Below are positions 52,956 to 62,693 of a DNA stretch of 64,000 nt, piece after piece. How positions within the stretch are numbered: position 1 is the first letter of the stretch; every line of letters starts with the position of its first letter. The stretch lies in contig JAETSX010000002.1 of NCBI GenBank assembly GCA_021769425.1, positions 1 to 64,000 of the forward strand. Direction: 5' to 3'. The notes under the pieces were generated by a model. It made no database searches and was not told the origin of the DNA. It was given only the letters and a program-made list of their open reading frames with translations. The DNA is from Eubacterium sp. (GTDB lineage: Bacteria > Bacillota > Clostridia > Lachnospirales > Lachnospiraceae). The position numbers and the translations under genes were made by a program.

Positions 52956-55601
52956 CTACCACCGGTTCTTTATTTTACTCTGAAGCTGATACAATTTATT
53001 CAGCGCCTCAATAGGCGTCAGATTCCCCAGATCCAGCTCCCGCAGTTCCTGAATAATATCATCGTCTTTCACTGTATCAAAAAGGGACATCTGCGTCAAA
53101 TCCACCTCATCCAGTTTTTCCTTCTTTTTCCGGGGCTTATGGCGTTCTGCAATGAGATTTCCGGTCAGATCCGCAATATCATGGGCGCTCAGTTCCTCTG
53201 ATATTTCTTTTGCCCGTTCAATGACACTCTCCGGCACGCCTGCAAGCTTTGCCACCTGAATGCCGTAGCTTTTATCTGCGCCGCCGGGGACAATTTTCCG
53301 TAAAAATACAACGTCATCTCCTTTTTCCTTGACGGCAATGCAGTAATTATTCACATTATTCAGCTTGCCCTCTAACTCGGTCAATTCATGGTAATGGGTG
53401 GCAAACAAGGTCTTGGCTCCTAAAAGCTTGGGATTGCTGATATGCTCCACCACAGCCCAGGCAATGCTCAGCCCGTCAAACGTGCTGGTTCCCCGGCCGA
53501 TTTCATCCAGCACCAGAAGGCTGTTGCCGGTGGCGTTGCGCAGAATATTGGCAACCTCTGTCATTTCCACCATAAAGGTACTCTGGCCGCTGGCCAGATC
53601 ATCGGAAGCCCCTACTCTTGTAAAAATCCGATCCACAATTCCGATTTTTGCATGCTCTGCAGGAACGAAGCTTCCAATCTGCGCCATCAAAACTATCAGC
53701 GCAGTCTGGCGCATATAGGTGGACTTTCCGGCCATATTAGGGCCGGTGATAATGGAAATACGCTTCTTGCTGTTATCCAGATACGTGTCATTGGAGATAA
53801 ACATGTCATTGTTTATCATCTGTTCCACCACCGGATGACGGCCGCCTTTAATATCAATCACACCGGTTTCATTGATGGAAGGACGGCAGTAATTATTCCG
53901 TTCCGCCACTAAGGAAAGGGAGGACAATACATCAGTTTTTGCCACAGCTTTGGCGGTCTTTTGAATCCGCAGCACCTCATCTGCTATTTTATCCCGGATT
54001 GTCCGGAAGGTTTCGTATTCCAGTGTTACCAGCTTATCCTCCGCTCCCAGAATAATGTCTTCCAGTTCCTTCAATTCTGCCGTAATATAACGCTCTGCGT
54101 TGGCAAGGGTCTGTTTTCTGGTATAATAATCCGGCACCAGGTTCTGGTAAGAATTGGTTACTTCCAGATAATAGCCGAAAATCTTATTATATTTAATTCT
54201 CAGGTTCTTAATTCCGGTTTTCTCCCGTTCTCTGGTCTCCAGTTCCATCAGCCAGGTCTTTCCTTCTGTCTTGGCATGGCGGAGCCTGTCAATTTCTTCG
54301 TCGTACCCCTCTTTGATGATGCCGCCGTCCCGGATAGAAATGGGAGGATCTTCTTTGATGGAAGCGTCAATCAGCTGATAAATGTCCTCCAGAATATCCA
54401 GTTCTTCCCGTGTTTCCAAAAGCATAGGAGCGTCAAATTCTCCCAGAAGGCTGTGAATATGAGGGAGCATTTCCAGAGAACTTTTAAATGCGGTTAAATC
54501 TCTGGGATTGGCCGTCTGATAAGTGACCCGGCTGATCAAACGCTCTAAATCATAAACCGGATTCAGATATTCCCGGATTTCTTCCCGGGTCATGGCATTT
54601 TGATTGAACGCTTCCACTGCGTCCAGCCGTTTTTCGATCTCTCCCTTATCGATCAAAGGCTGTTCCACAAAGCTTCGGAGCATCCTGGCGCCCATGGCGG
54701 TTTTCGTCTTATCCAACACCCACAAAAGGGAACCCCGCTTTTGTTTTTCCCGCAAAGTCTCCACCAGTTCCAAGTTGCGCCTGGTGGAGCTGTCAATAAT
54801 CATATATTTTCCTGTAATGTAAAGCTGCAAAGAAGTCATGTTGGCAAGGGAATTTTTCTGTGTCTCATATAAATACCGCAAAAGGGATCCCGCCGCAATG
54901 GAGCCGCACTCGTAATCCTGAATGCCGAGTCCCGCAATATCCGATATTTTAAAATGCTCCAACAGCGTATTCCTGGCCGTTTCATCGCTGAAATACCAGG
55001 AATCCAGTGCATACACAGCAATGGAAAGACGCTGTTTTAAATCGTCAAAATCCATTCCAGTCATATAAAAAGCTTCGTTGCAGATAATTTCAGAAGGAGC
55101 AAATTTATGTATTTCATCCATCAGCTTCTGTTCCTGATCCACCTCTGTCACAAAATAATCTCCGGTGGTCACATCGGCGATGGAAACCCCGTACCGATCC
55201 TCCATATAAACCACGCACATAATATAATTATTCTTTGTCTCATCCAATGCCTGGGTATCCAGGTTGGTTCCCGGGGTAACAATCCGCACCACTTCCCGGC
55301 GCACTAATCCCCTTGACATTTTGGGATCTTCCACTTGTTCGCAGATGGCAACTTTATATCCCTTTGCCACCAGCCGGTTCAGATAAGATTCCACTGAATG
55401 ATAAGGTACGCCGCACATGGGCGCTTTCTCCTCCTGTCCGCAGTTTTTTCCGGTGAGGGTGATTTCAAGTTCTTTAGAGGCTGTCTTTGCATCCTCAAAA
55501 AACATTTCATAGAAATCCCCCAAACGGTAAAAAAGAATACAGTCCTTATAATCTTTCTTGGTATCTATATATTGCTGCATCATTGGCGTATATTCTGACA
55601 C
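52956..55601 (-). CDS. mutS: DNA mismatch repair protein MutS
   Basis: Recognises mispaired bases and starts repair. The 881-residue protein has the mismatch-reading motif near residue 30 (YRLGDFYEMFFEDA), clamp and lever regions, and the ATPase core with GPNMAGKSTYMRQ, DEIGRGTSTFDG and ATHYHELTELE. The start is GTG at 55601 behind AGGAGG in the end of the preceding flavoprotein gene. A 73-bp gap separates it from mutL. Confidence 0.97.
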   Translation of the reverse strand: MSEYTPMMQQYIDTKKDYKDCILFYRLGDFYEMFFEDAKTASKELEITLTGKNCGQEEKAPMCGVPYHSVESYLNRLVAKGYKVAICEQVEDPKMSRGLVRREVVRIVTPGTNLDTQALDETKNNYIMCVVYMEDRYGVSIADVTTGDYFVTEVDQEQKLMDEIHKFAPSEIICNEAFYMTGMDFDDLKQRLSIAVYALDSWYFSDETARNTLLEHFKISDIAGLGIQDYECGSIAAGSLLRYLYETQKNSLANMTSLQLYITGKYMIIDSSTRRNLELVETLREKQKRGSLLWVLDKTKTAMGARMLRSFVEQPLIDKGEIEKRLDAVEAFNQNAMTREEIREYLNPVYDLERLISRVTYQTANPRDLTAFKSSLEMLPHIHSLLGEFDAPMLLETREELDILEDIYQLIDASIKEDPPISIRDGGIIKEGYDEEIDRLRHAKTEGKTWLMELETREREKTGIKNLRIKYNKIFGYYLEVTNSYQNLVPDYYTRKQTLANAERYITAELKELEDIILGAEDKLVTLEYETFRTIRDKIADEVLRIQKTAKAVAKTDVLSSLSLVAERNNYCRPSINETGVIDIKGGRHPVVEQMINNDMFISNDTYLDNSKKRISIITGPNMAGKSTYMRQTALIVLMAQIGSFVPAEHAKIGIVDRIFTRVGASDDLASGQSTFMVEMTEVANILRNATGNSLLVLDEIGRGTSTFDGLSIAWAVVEHISNPKLLGAKTLFATHYHELTELEGKLNNVNNYCIAVKEKGDDVVFLRKIVPGGADKSYGIQVAKLAGVPESVIERAKEISEELSAHDIADLTGNLIAERHKPRKKKEKLDEVDLTQMSLFDTVKDDDIIQELRELDLGNLTPIEALNKLYQLQSKIKNRW

Positions 55602-55605
55602 GACA

Positions 55606-57249
55606 CTACTTCCCTCCTACTTTCTTTTGTACTGTTTCGCAATTGCCTCTCGCCTGAATTCCTTTGTACTGTCCCGCAATTGCCTCAGCAATCTTCATTC
55701 CATCCATGGCTGCAGACATGATGCCTCCGGCATATCCCGCACCTTCTCCGCAGGGATATACCCCTTTTTTATTGCTCTCAAAATTCTCATCTCTGATGAT
55801 CCGCACCGGAGAGGAAGTTCTGCTTTCCACACCGGACAAAATCGTATCCGGACGGTCAAATCCCGGAATATACCGGGAAAAATGATGCATGCCCTGACAG
55901 AAAGAATCGCGGATTTCTTCGGAAAATAACTGATGAAGATTTCCAAATTCCCGCTGTCCCATCACGGCAGAGGAAAATCCGCCGTAGGAAGAGGAGGCCG
56001 TTCCCTGTTCAAAATCCCCAAACAATTGCTGGGGAACCTTACCGCATCCAAGCCGATATGCCTGCTCCTCTAATCTGCGCTGAAACGCTACGCCGCTTAA
56101 AGGTCCGGCGCCGAAATCTTTGGGAGTTACCGTTACAATAATGGCGCTGTTGGCATTTTTGCCGTCCCTTTTGCTGTAACTCATTCCATTAACTGCAAGC
56201 CGTTCCGGTTCCGAAGAAGCATTTACCACATAACCGCCGGGGCACATACAGAAAGAATACACTCCTCTGTTATTTTCCAGATTTGCCGTTACCTTGTAAG
56301 GCGCCGCCGGAAGTTTTTCGGCTGCTTCTTCTCCATACTGGCTTTTGTTTATCATGGACTGGGGATGTTCTGCCCGCAGTCCCACGGCAAAGGCTTTTGC
56401 CTCCATCTGAAAACCCAGGTGATGCAGCATTTCAAAGGTGTCCCTGGCGCTGTGGCCGATGGCCAGCACGGCAAGTTCTGTATCAATCTGAAGCGTCTTG
56501 CCGTTTTTGATGCAGTTCACCCCTGTCAGTCTGTTCTGATGAAATTCCATTCCGGTGACGCAAGTCTCAAACAGGCAGGTTCCGCCCCAGTCCTGGATTT
56601 GACGGCGCATATCTTTGACCACATTTTTCAAAATATCCGTTCCAATGTGAGGTTTGCTCTGATATCCGATTTCCTCCGGCGCACCGTGGCGGATAAAAAT
56701 ATCCAGCGCCGCCTGATTCCTTCCCTGCACGTCCTTCACCAGCGTATTCAGCTTTCCGTCAGAAAAAGCGCCGGCGCCGCCTTCGCCGAACTGTACATTT
56801 GAATTTGGATTCAGTCTGTTATCTTTCCAGAACTGTTCCACATCTTTGGCGCGCCGGTCTATGGTCCTGCCCCTTTCCAGCAAAATAGGGGAAAAACCAT
56901 GCTGTGCCAGAAAATAAGCGCTAAACAGCCCTGCCGGGCCGCTGCCGATTATCACGGGAGGATGACTCAGCATCTTCGTTCCGCCGGCGGGAAATTGATA
57001 CTGCACATCCTTTGCCGCTGCAATCCGGCTGCTCTTTGCCCTGTGCAGCACATGAGATTCCTGTTTTACCTGTACGTCAATGGTATAAACATAGGAGATC
57101 TGGCCTTTTTTCCTGGCGTCTATGGACTGTCTGCGTATTTTGTAAGCTTGAATTGCCTCCGGCCGGATCTTAAGCTCTCTGGCAATCTTTTGCGTCAGTT
57201 GTTCCTTTGTATGGGAAATGGGAAGTTTTAATTGCTGTATTCTGATCAT
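55606..57249 (-). CDS. FAD-dependent oxidoreductase, function unknown
   Basis: A 547-residue flavoprotein. The N-terminal ~85 residues form a small basic domain (LPISHTKEQLTQKIARELKIR), then comes the dinucleotide loop IIGSGPAGLFSAYFLAQHG near residue 100 and a later GEGAGYAGGIMSAAMDGMK that completes FAD binding. CMCPGGYVVNASSE is a family hallmark. Relatives are called FAD-dependent protein or NAD(P)/FAD oxidoreductase without known substrate. Its ATG overlaps the upstream flavoprotein stop as ATGA, so both are coupled. Confidence 0.85.
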   Translation of the reverse strand: MIRIQQLKLPISHTKEQLTQKIARELKIRPEAIQAYKIRRQSIDARKKGQISYVYTIDVQVKQESHVLHRAKSSRIAAAKDVQYQFPAGGTKMLSHPPVIIGSGPAGLFSAYFLAQHGFSPILLERGRTIDRRAKDVEQFWKDNRLNPNSNVQFGEGGAGAFSDGKLNTLVKDVQGRNQAALDIFIRHGAPEEIGYQSKPHIGTDILKNVVKDMRRQIQDWGGTCLFETCVTGMEFHQNRLTGVNCIKNGKTLQIDTELAVLAIGHSARDTFEMLHHLGFQMEAKAFAVGLRAEHPQSMINKSQYGEEAAEKLPAAPYKVTANLENNRGVYSFCMCPGGYVVNASSEPERLAVNGMSYSKRDGKNANSAIIVTVTPKDFGAGPLSGVAFQRRLEEQAYRLGCGKVPQQLFGDFEQGTASSSYGGFSSAVMGQREFGNLHQLFSEEIRDSFCQGMHHFSRYIPGFDRPDTILSGVESRTSSPVRIIRDENFESNKKGVYPCGEGAGYAGGIMSAAMDGMKIAEAIAGQYKGIQARGNCETVQKKVGGK

Positions 57250-58547
57250 GTTCTGCCTCTTTCCTTCTTTTCCTGAAACCCGCCGGGGTTCTTCCTGCCT
57301 GTGGAATCAACAGCAAAACCTGCCGCAGCTTTTCCTGCCGCAGCGCCGCTGCTCCATGCCCACTGCAGATTATAGCCGCCGCACATGCCGTCAATATCCA
57401 TCACCTCGCCGGCAAAAAACAGCCCCGGCGCCAGCCTGGATTCCATGGTATCCGGACAGATTTCATCCGTCTCCACTCCACCGGCTGTCACCTGCGCATG
57501 GTCAAAGCCTTTGGTTCCGATTATTTCAGATTCTAAATGCTGTATGAGAAAAGACAGACCTTTCAGTTCCTTGTTCCCGCAGGAAACTGCCGGTTTCTCC
57601 GGCTGAATCTGGCTTTCCTTTAAAAAGACAAGATTCAGTTTCCGTGGAAACAGTCCAATCATTGCTTCTTCTGCCGTTTTCCCTTCTCCATACACAAGAA
57701 ACTGTTTCTGAATCAATTCTTGGGCTTGTTCCCGCGAAAACCCGGGAAGAAAATTCATGCTGACCAGGACTTTTTTTCCTTCCAGAAGCCCATAAGCGGC
57801 ATATCTGCTCACCTGAAAAGCCGGAATTCCCGATACGCCTAATTCCGTCAGCTGGAGTTCCCCCAAATCCTCCGCTATTTTCTCATGTTCTATGTATAAT
57901 TTCAGACAACATTCTGCACGAATTCCTGCAGCTTCCTTAAAAAATGACTGTTTTCCCTGCAATTGAACCAAAGCAGGCACAATATCCGTCAACTTGTGCC
58001 CAAAACTTGCAATATATGGGATGCCGCTTCCGTCGCTTCCTGTCTTTTTGGCCGCTTTTCCCCCGGTGGCAATGATACATGCCCTGCTGTAAAAGTTTCC
58101 CTGTTTGGTATGAAAGCAGAAATTTTGATTTTCTTTCTCAATGGAACGGATTCCGATTTCATATGCGATACTTACCTTCTGACGCCGGCACTCCATCAGC
58201 AATACCTCCAGAACAGAAGAAGCCTGGCCGCTGGCCGGATAATAATAGCCATCCCTTTTGCTGATCGGACGAACGCCCAACTCACGAAAAAAGCGCAGGG
58301 TTTCTTCTAATCCGAACTGTTCCAAAGCAGGCAAGACAAAGGCAGGGTTCTTGCCTCTGTAATACGCAATGCCCTGCTTTTCATTGGTAAAATTACATTT
58401 TCCGTTTCCTGTTGCCAGAATCTTCTTTCCGGCCCGATCCATATGTTCTAAAATCAGGACCTTTGCGCCGTGCCTTGCGGCCTGTATTCCTGCCATAAGA
58501 CCTGACGCACCGGCCCCTGCCACAATCACATCAAATCTCTGCCTCAT
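57246..58547 (-). CDS. HI0933/BaiN-like flavoprotein
   Basis: A 433-residue NAD(P)/FAD-dependent oxidoreductase of the HI0933 family. VAGAGASGLMAGIQAARHG opens the FAD fold; AGKKILATGNGKCNFTN is the family signature, and the C-terminal FFAGEVMDIDGMCGGYNLQWAWSSG closes the FAD site. One relative, BaiN, reduces bile-acid intermediates in Clostridium scindens, but most members are uncharacterised, so bile-acid work should not be assumed. Coupled to the next flavoprotein. Confidence 0.85.
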   Translation of the reverse strand: MRQRFDVIVAGAGASGLMAGIQAARHGAKVLILEHMDRAGKKILATGNGKCNFTNEKQGIAYYRGKNPAFVLPALEQFGLEETLRFFRELGVRPISKRDGYYYPASGQASSVLEVLLMECRRQKVSIAYEIGIRSIEKENQNFCFHTKQGNFYSRACIIATGGKAAKKTGSDGSGIPYIASFGHKLTDIVPALVQLQGKQSFFKEAAGIRAECCLKLYIEHEKIAEDLGELQLTELGVSGIPAFQVSRYAAYGLLEGKKVLVSMNFLPGFSREQAQELIQKQFLVYGEGKTAEEAMIGLFPRKLNLVFLKESQIQPEKPAVSCGNKELKGLSFLIQHLESEIIGTKGFDHAQVTAGGVETDEICPDTMESRLAPGLFFAGEVMDIDGMCGGYNLQWAWSSGAAAGKAAAGFAVDSTGRKNPGGFQEKKERGRT

Positions 58548-58643
58548 CCTATCACTCCAAATTGCAAATTACCGGCTTATATCATTCTCAGAAACTCTAT
58601 CATCTTTGTATGCCATCCTCAGAACTGCTGTGGTTTCTGCATA

Positions 58644-59051
58644 TTAACTTGTGTAATTTTCCAGAAAATTATAAAGCTGTTCTTCATCCCGGATGGATTT
58701 CCCCTGGCTGATTTCCGCCTGTAAATCCTCAGGCAGCGCATCCATACGGATATCGGTTACCGCATACAGCGTTTTCTCATCTGCATAATAAACGGCCACA
58801 TATCCTTCTTCTGCCAGCAGAATATACTCACAGGGCTCCAAAAGATTCATGCTTTCGGCAAGCTCCGCCCTCTCTTCTGCCTCTTTCTGCATGGCCAGCA
58901 GATTCTCGTTCTGCTGCTTTAAGAGAACGATGCGCTCTTCATATATTTTCTGTGTTTTATGATTTCCTGCAAAAAAGCCAATGCAAAGACAAAGCGCCCC
59001 GCTGATTAAGACTCCGGACAAAAATAAGCGAATACTACATTTCTTTTCCAT
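58644..59051 (-). CDS. BofC C-terminal-domain-like membrane protein
   Basis: A 135-residue protein with one N-terminal membrane helix (about 8-28), a short coiled coil (EERIVLLKQQNENLLAMQKEAEERAEL) and a C-terminal part (YVAVYYADEKTLYAVTDIRMDALPEDLQAEI) that resembles the BofC C-terminal domain. BofC controls sigma-K activation during Bacillus sporulation; relatives in clostridia lack a proven role. It follows the SpoVB-like flippase gene on the same strand. Start and length are sound; function is inferred from weak similarity. Confidence 0.65.
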   Translation of the reverse strand: MEKKCSIRLFLSGVLISGALCLCIGFFAGNHKTQKIYEERIVLLKQQNENLLAMQKEAEERAELAESMNLLEPCEYILLAEEGYVAVYYADEKTLYAVTDIRMDALPEDLQAEISQGKSIRDEEQLYNFLENYTS

Positions 59052-59101
59052 CTCAAACTCCTTTTTCTGGTAGTATCTGCTATTTTTGTTATTTTATACA
59101 T

Positions 59102-60757
59102 CTACATCAAATGCAGCTTCTTTGCAATTTTAATAATCAGGTTCCCCATGGGAAAACTGCGCAGCTCATTCTCCTTAAGCCCCCGCATCAGCAGCAAAAG
59201 AATTCCATAGACACATACCCCTGCTCCGATGGACACTCCGGTGGAAACCGCATTGATTTTCACTGTTTTCATCAGAAAATAATATATGCCGTAAACTGCA
59301 ATGCCCATAACAGCCGCAGCCAGGCTGGGAATCACAAAAGTACGCATAATCTCCTGCCGGTACTTTAAATACTTCCGGATTGCCATTCCGTTTAAGATAC
59401 ACATCAGAAAAGAGAAGAACATATTCGCCCATACTACGGCATAGATATTCAAATCCAGCCCATACATCAGAGCCGCCAGTACGCCAATATGTAACACAAG
59501 CGCAATCACTGCGTTTTTTACAGGAACATTCATGCGGTTGATCCCCTGCAGTATCCCATTGCTTAAGGTGGACAGGGAATAAAACACAATGGTAACCGCA
59601 CCGATCTGCATCATTCTTGCCGTCATTATTCTGTCATCCTGAAAAAGAAGCTGCAGAATCGGAGACGCCAGCACTGTCATTCCTACGGCGCAGGGAATGG
59701 CAATTACCATAATGAACCGTATGGAATATGCCACTTTCCGCTTCACATGGGAAATATCCTTTGCCGCAAAAGCAGTGGAAATACTGGGCACGCTGGAGGC
59801 AGATATGGAAGAAGCAATGGCTATCGGCACATTGACAAGCACCTTATATTCTCCCACATAAACTCCCCACATGGTGCTGAAATCCTTCGCCTGATATCCC
59901 TGGAGGGCAGCAATATGCTTAAACACGCCCATATCCAGAAAAGAAGTAATATTATAAATGGTAGTGCTTAAAAGTACAGGAATAATCGTCATAATCAGGA
60001 TGTGGAAAATGCTTCCGTAACTCTCCGTCTTTTTCCCTTTATCCTTCTGTGCCATTTTCTGAAATCTGGGCCGGTAAATCGCCAGCACAAACAGCGTAAA
60101 CAGCAGCGCGGCAACAGCGCCTGCACCGGTTCCGATGGTTCCGCCTGCCGCACCGTACGCCTCCGCATAGGTGGCGGGATTCCCTAAAACGGCTCCGATC
60201 CTGGTTCCATATTGGTACAGCATGTAAGCAGTCCACACGCTGATTACTGCATTCACGATCTGTTCAATTAACTGGGATACCGCGCTGGGCATCATCGTGC
60301 CCATTCCCTGGAAAAAACCGCGGATTACTCCAAGCACTGCCACCACTAAAAGAGTGGGAGCCAATACCTGCAGGGCAAAAATGCTTAAAGGCGTCCGCAC
60401 AATGTAAGTTGTGATAACGCCCGCACCAAAAAAAACGATCAGGCCGGCAGCCGTTCCGGATACCAGGGCAAAAATCAGCGCGCCTTTGAAAATTCTATAT
60501 GCATTTTTCCGCTGTCCTTTTGCCATCCTGGTAGACACCAGCTTGGAAACAGCCAACGGCAGGCTGTAGGAGGATATCAGCAGCAAAATACTGTATATCT
60601 CCATCGCCGTGCCATAATAATCATTTCCAATATCACCGATAATGGATTTTAAAGGAATCCGGTACAGCAATCCTATGATTCGGCTGATGATGGAAGCTAC
60701 CGCCAGAATGGAACCCTGTACCAGAAAATCGGATTCACTTTTTTTCTTTTTACTCAT
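59102..60757 (-). CDS. SpoVB/MurJ-type lipid flippase
   Basis: A 551-residue polytopic membrane protein of the MOP superfamily (polysaccharide biosynthesis/SpoVB type), with about fourteen hydrophobic helices. The N-terminal SIISRIIGLLYRIPL and IYSILLLISSYSLPLAVSKLVSTRMAKGQ are typical. Members move lipid-linked sugars across the membrane for cell wall or spore cortex. Whether this one serves growth or sporulation is unclear. It lies between the DUF3048 lipoprotein and the BofC-like gene. Confidence 0.88.
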   Translation of the reverse strand: MSKKKKSESDFLVQGSILAVASIISRIIGLLYRIPLKSIIGDIGNDYYGTAMEIYSILLLISSYSLPLAVSKLVSTRMAKGQRKNAYRIFKGALIFALVSGTAAGLIVFFGAGVITTYIVRTPLSIFALQVLAPTLLVVAVLGVIRGFFQGMGTMMPSAVSQLIEQIVNAVISVWTAYMLYQYGTRIGAVLGNPATYAEAYGAAGGTIGTGAGAVAALLFTLFVLAIYRPRFQKMAQKDKGKKTESYGSIFHILIMTIIPVLLSTTIYNITSFLDMGVFKHIAALQGYQAKDFSTMWGVYVGEYKVLVNVPIAIASSISASSVPSISTAFAAKDISHVKRKVAYSIRFIMVIAIPCAVGMTVLASPILQLLFQDDRIMTARMMQIGAVTIVFYSLSTLSNGILQGINRMNVPVKNAVIALVLHIGVLAALMYGLDLNIYAVVWANMFFSFLMCILNGMAIRKYLKYRQEIMRTFVIPSLAAAVMGIAVYGIYYFLMKTVKINAVSTGVSIGAGVCVYGILLLLMRGLKENELRSFPMGNLIIKIAKKLHLM

Positions 60758-60818
60758 ATAAATTCCTCAAATCCTGTCTTCCCATGCATGCCAGATACGC
60801 TTCCAAAGCCATATTTTC

Positions 60819-61952
60819 CTATTCTTCCGTTGCCCTGGCCTGTGACAATTCCTCCTGCGTTGCATAAACGCCGAAACGATCTTTATAGTCTTTCCTTGCA
60901 ATACATACCCAGGTCTTTCCCTGATTCAGAGTAATTTCTTCCCCTGCTTCATTATAGTAGCGGGCGGCCTGAAAATCTCCATCAGCCTTACTCCAGGTGA
61001 CACGTTCCATCTTGCCGTTTGTGATATAGATACCTTCTCCGCCGGAGTAGGTATTAATGTCCATATAACCGTTCTCATCCAGTTTCGACCAGTCACAGTA
61101 CTGGATCAGGATATTTTTGGCAGTAAGCTGGCCCTCGGTGGCGCCGTCAATCTGCTTATCTTTAAATTCGTATCGGTAATAAAGCCCGTCCTCGCTGTTA
61201 TATACAAACCATGGCTTGTTGACAAAATATCCTGGGCTTACCACAATTGCGTCTTCCCCTGAGGGAGTCACTTCTGCATCATCTTCTGCAAATTTGTAAT
61301 GTCCGCTGTAAGCGTCTGCAAGTTCCGTGCGGTACCCCTTCTTCTCAATGCCGGCCTGAATGCCCTCTGCACTGGTAAATGCATTGTGGGGAGACTTCCG
61401 GTTGGCGTCACGGTAGAACATAATAGTCTCAATGGCGGAATCCATTCCGCTTAAGTTATGCACGTCTTCCCTCTCCAATACCGGCTCCGCATAGGCAGCC
61501 TGGCCGTAATGAGCATAGATTGCATCAAACTCATTTGCAAAATGAATAAAATAGTGGCGGCAGCTTCGTACAGAACCTATCTTCTCCAGTCCGGAATAAT
61601 CCTGAAAAATTGCCATCAGACGGGTGTAAGAACCCTCCACCGGCACCTCATAGATAACATCCGCAGAAGAAATTCCGTATTGGGGCAGCGCATCTGAAGT
61701 ATTGCCGATCATAATGGCAACGGGCCGCTTCTTTGCCAGCTCTCCGTCAATCCACTCTCCCGTCAGGTAACTTCTTGCCATTCCCTCCGGCGCTTCCGGA
61801 GTGGGCTCCGGGGTCGGGGTAGCCGGTTCCGGAGTGGGCGTCTCTTCCTCCACCGCCGGCTCTTCTTCCGGTTCTTCTTCCTTTTTGCCGCAGCCGGCAA
61901 ACATGCTCAACACCAGAGCAGCCAGCAACAGCCATGCGATTCGTTTTTTCAT
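60819..61952 (-). CDS. DUF3048 lipoprotein (YerB-like)
   Basis: A 377-residue secreted lipoprotein. The signal helix ends in the lipobox LSMFAGC. A linker rich in Glu, then in Thr/Pro repeats (about residues 25-56), leads to the DUF3048 domain (RPVAIMIGNTSDALPQYGISSADVIYEVPVEG, GSVRSCRHYFIHFANEFDAIYAHYG). The domain's role is unknown; the linker suits a surface protein held away from the membrane. The start has GGAGGAAT upstream. A 92-bp palindromic element lies just upstream. Confidence 0.9.
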   Translation of the reverse strand: MKKRIAWLLLAALVLSMFAGCGKKEEEPEEEPAVEEETPTPEPATPTPEPTPEAPEGMARSYLTGEWIDGELAKKRPVAIMIGNTSDALPQYGISSADVIYEVPVEGSYTRLMAIFQDYSGLEKIGSVRSCRHYFIHFANEFDAIYAHYGQAAYAEPVLEREDVHNLSGMDSAIETIMFYRDANRKSPHNAFTSAEGIQAGIEKKGYRTELADAYSGHYKFAEDDAEVTPSGEDAIVVSPGYFVNKPWFVYNSEDGLYYRYEFKDKQIDGATEGQLTAKNILIQYCDWSKLDENGYMDINTYSGGEGIYITNGKMERVTWSKADGDFQAARYYNEAGEEITLNQGKTWVCIARKDYKDRFGVYATQEELSQARATEE

Positions 61953-62043
61953 GATTCATTCCTCCAAATTTTCTTTGTAGCCGCAGACAGGAAAGCGCCA
62001 TCCGGCACAACCTGCACTGCAAATTTATATTTAAGAGTATTCT

Positions 62044-62135
62044 TATACCCGTAAGCAAAATCATTTGCCGACAGATCTTTCACGACTTTGAGGAAAAAGC
62101 AAATGATTTGGCAAATAAGTATGCTCGTGAGTATA
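62044..62135. repeat. Dispersed palindromic element, copy 2
   Basis: A 92-bp element almost identical to 29431-29523, differing by a handful of bases plus one missing T in the loop. The inner arms are unchanged. It lies between ybeY and the DUF3048 gene, again in a gap between two minus-strand genes. Confidence 0.85.
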
Positions 62136-62159
62136 ACTGCCAGGCAATTGCTGTCTGGG

Positions 62160-62693
62160 CTAATGGGGGCCTATGGCCAAATGTTCCGGCTTGCGAAAGT
62201 CTCTCAAAATCCCCATTCGATCCAGGATCTTTCTCTGCTTTTCTTCCATTACAGCAGCATCTTCCTTCGTCATATGATCATATCCCAGTAAATGCAGCAT
62301 GCTGTGCAGGATTAAAAAAGCATATTCCCGTTTCTCACTGTGGCCGAATTCCTCTGCCTGTTTACGGACTTTGTCCACACACAGCACAATATCTCCCAGC
62401 ATTGCCTCTCCGGTATCCGGATTGAAATTGTCTTCCTCCTGGTCCAGAGATTCAAAATACCCCGGCGATTCATACTCTATCAACGGAAAAGAAAGCACAT
62501 CCGTAGGCGCGTCCATACCCCGGTGTTCCCGGTTCAGCTCCCGAATCTCCTCCGGGGAAACCAGCAGCAGGCTCACCTCCGCTTCAAAGGGAAATTTCTC
62601 TGCCTCTAACGCGGCATCTATGACCTTTTCTGCCAATTCTTTATAATCAAAGGAAAAGAATGCCTCTGTTTCTTCTTCCAGCGTCACTGTCAA
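62160..62693 (-). CDS. ybeY: Endoribonuclease YbeY
   Basis: Zinc-dependent nuclease for 16S rRNA 3' maturation and 70S quality control. The 177-residue protein has the family motif HSMLHLLGYDH (H3xH5xH zinc site) and the N-terminal LNREHRGMDAPTDVLSFPL. The start is a TTG (62693) that overlaps the stop of the preceding gene, with AGGAGG about ten bases upstream; a GTG two codons in is an alternative. It usually pairs with an HD-domain membrane protein, as here. Confidence 0.94.
   Translation of the reverse strand: MTVTLEEETEAFFSFDYKELAEKVIDAALEAEKFPFEAEVSLLLVSPEEIRELNREHRGMDAPTDVLSFPLIEYESPGYFESLDQEEDNFNPDTGEAMLGDIVLCVDKVRKQAEEFGHSEKREYAFLILHSMLHLLGYDHMTKEDAAVMEEKQRKILDRMGILRDFRKPEHLAIGPH

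Noticed and set aside
61747-62064. 105-codon minus-strand frame over the lipoprotein start
   Set aside because: It is a shadow of the DUF3048 gene's Pro/Glu linker in another frame.
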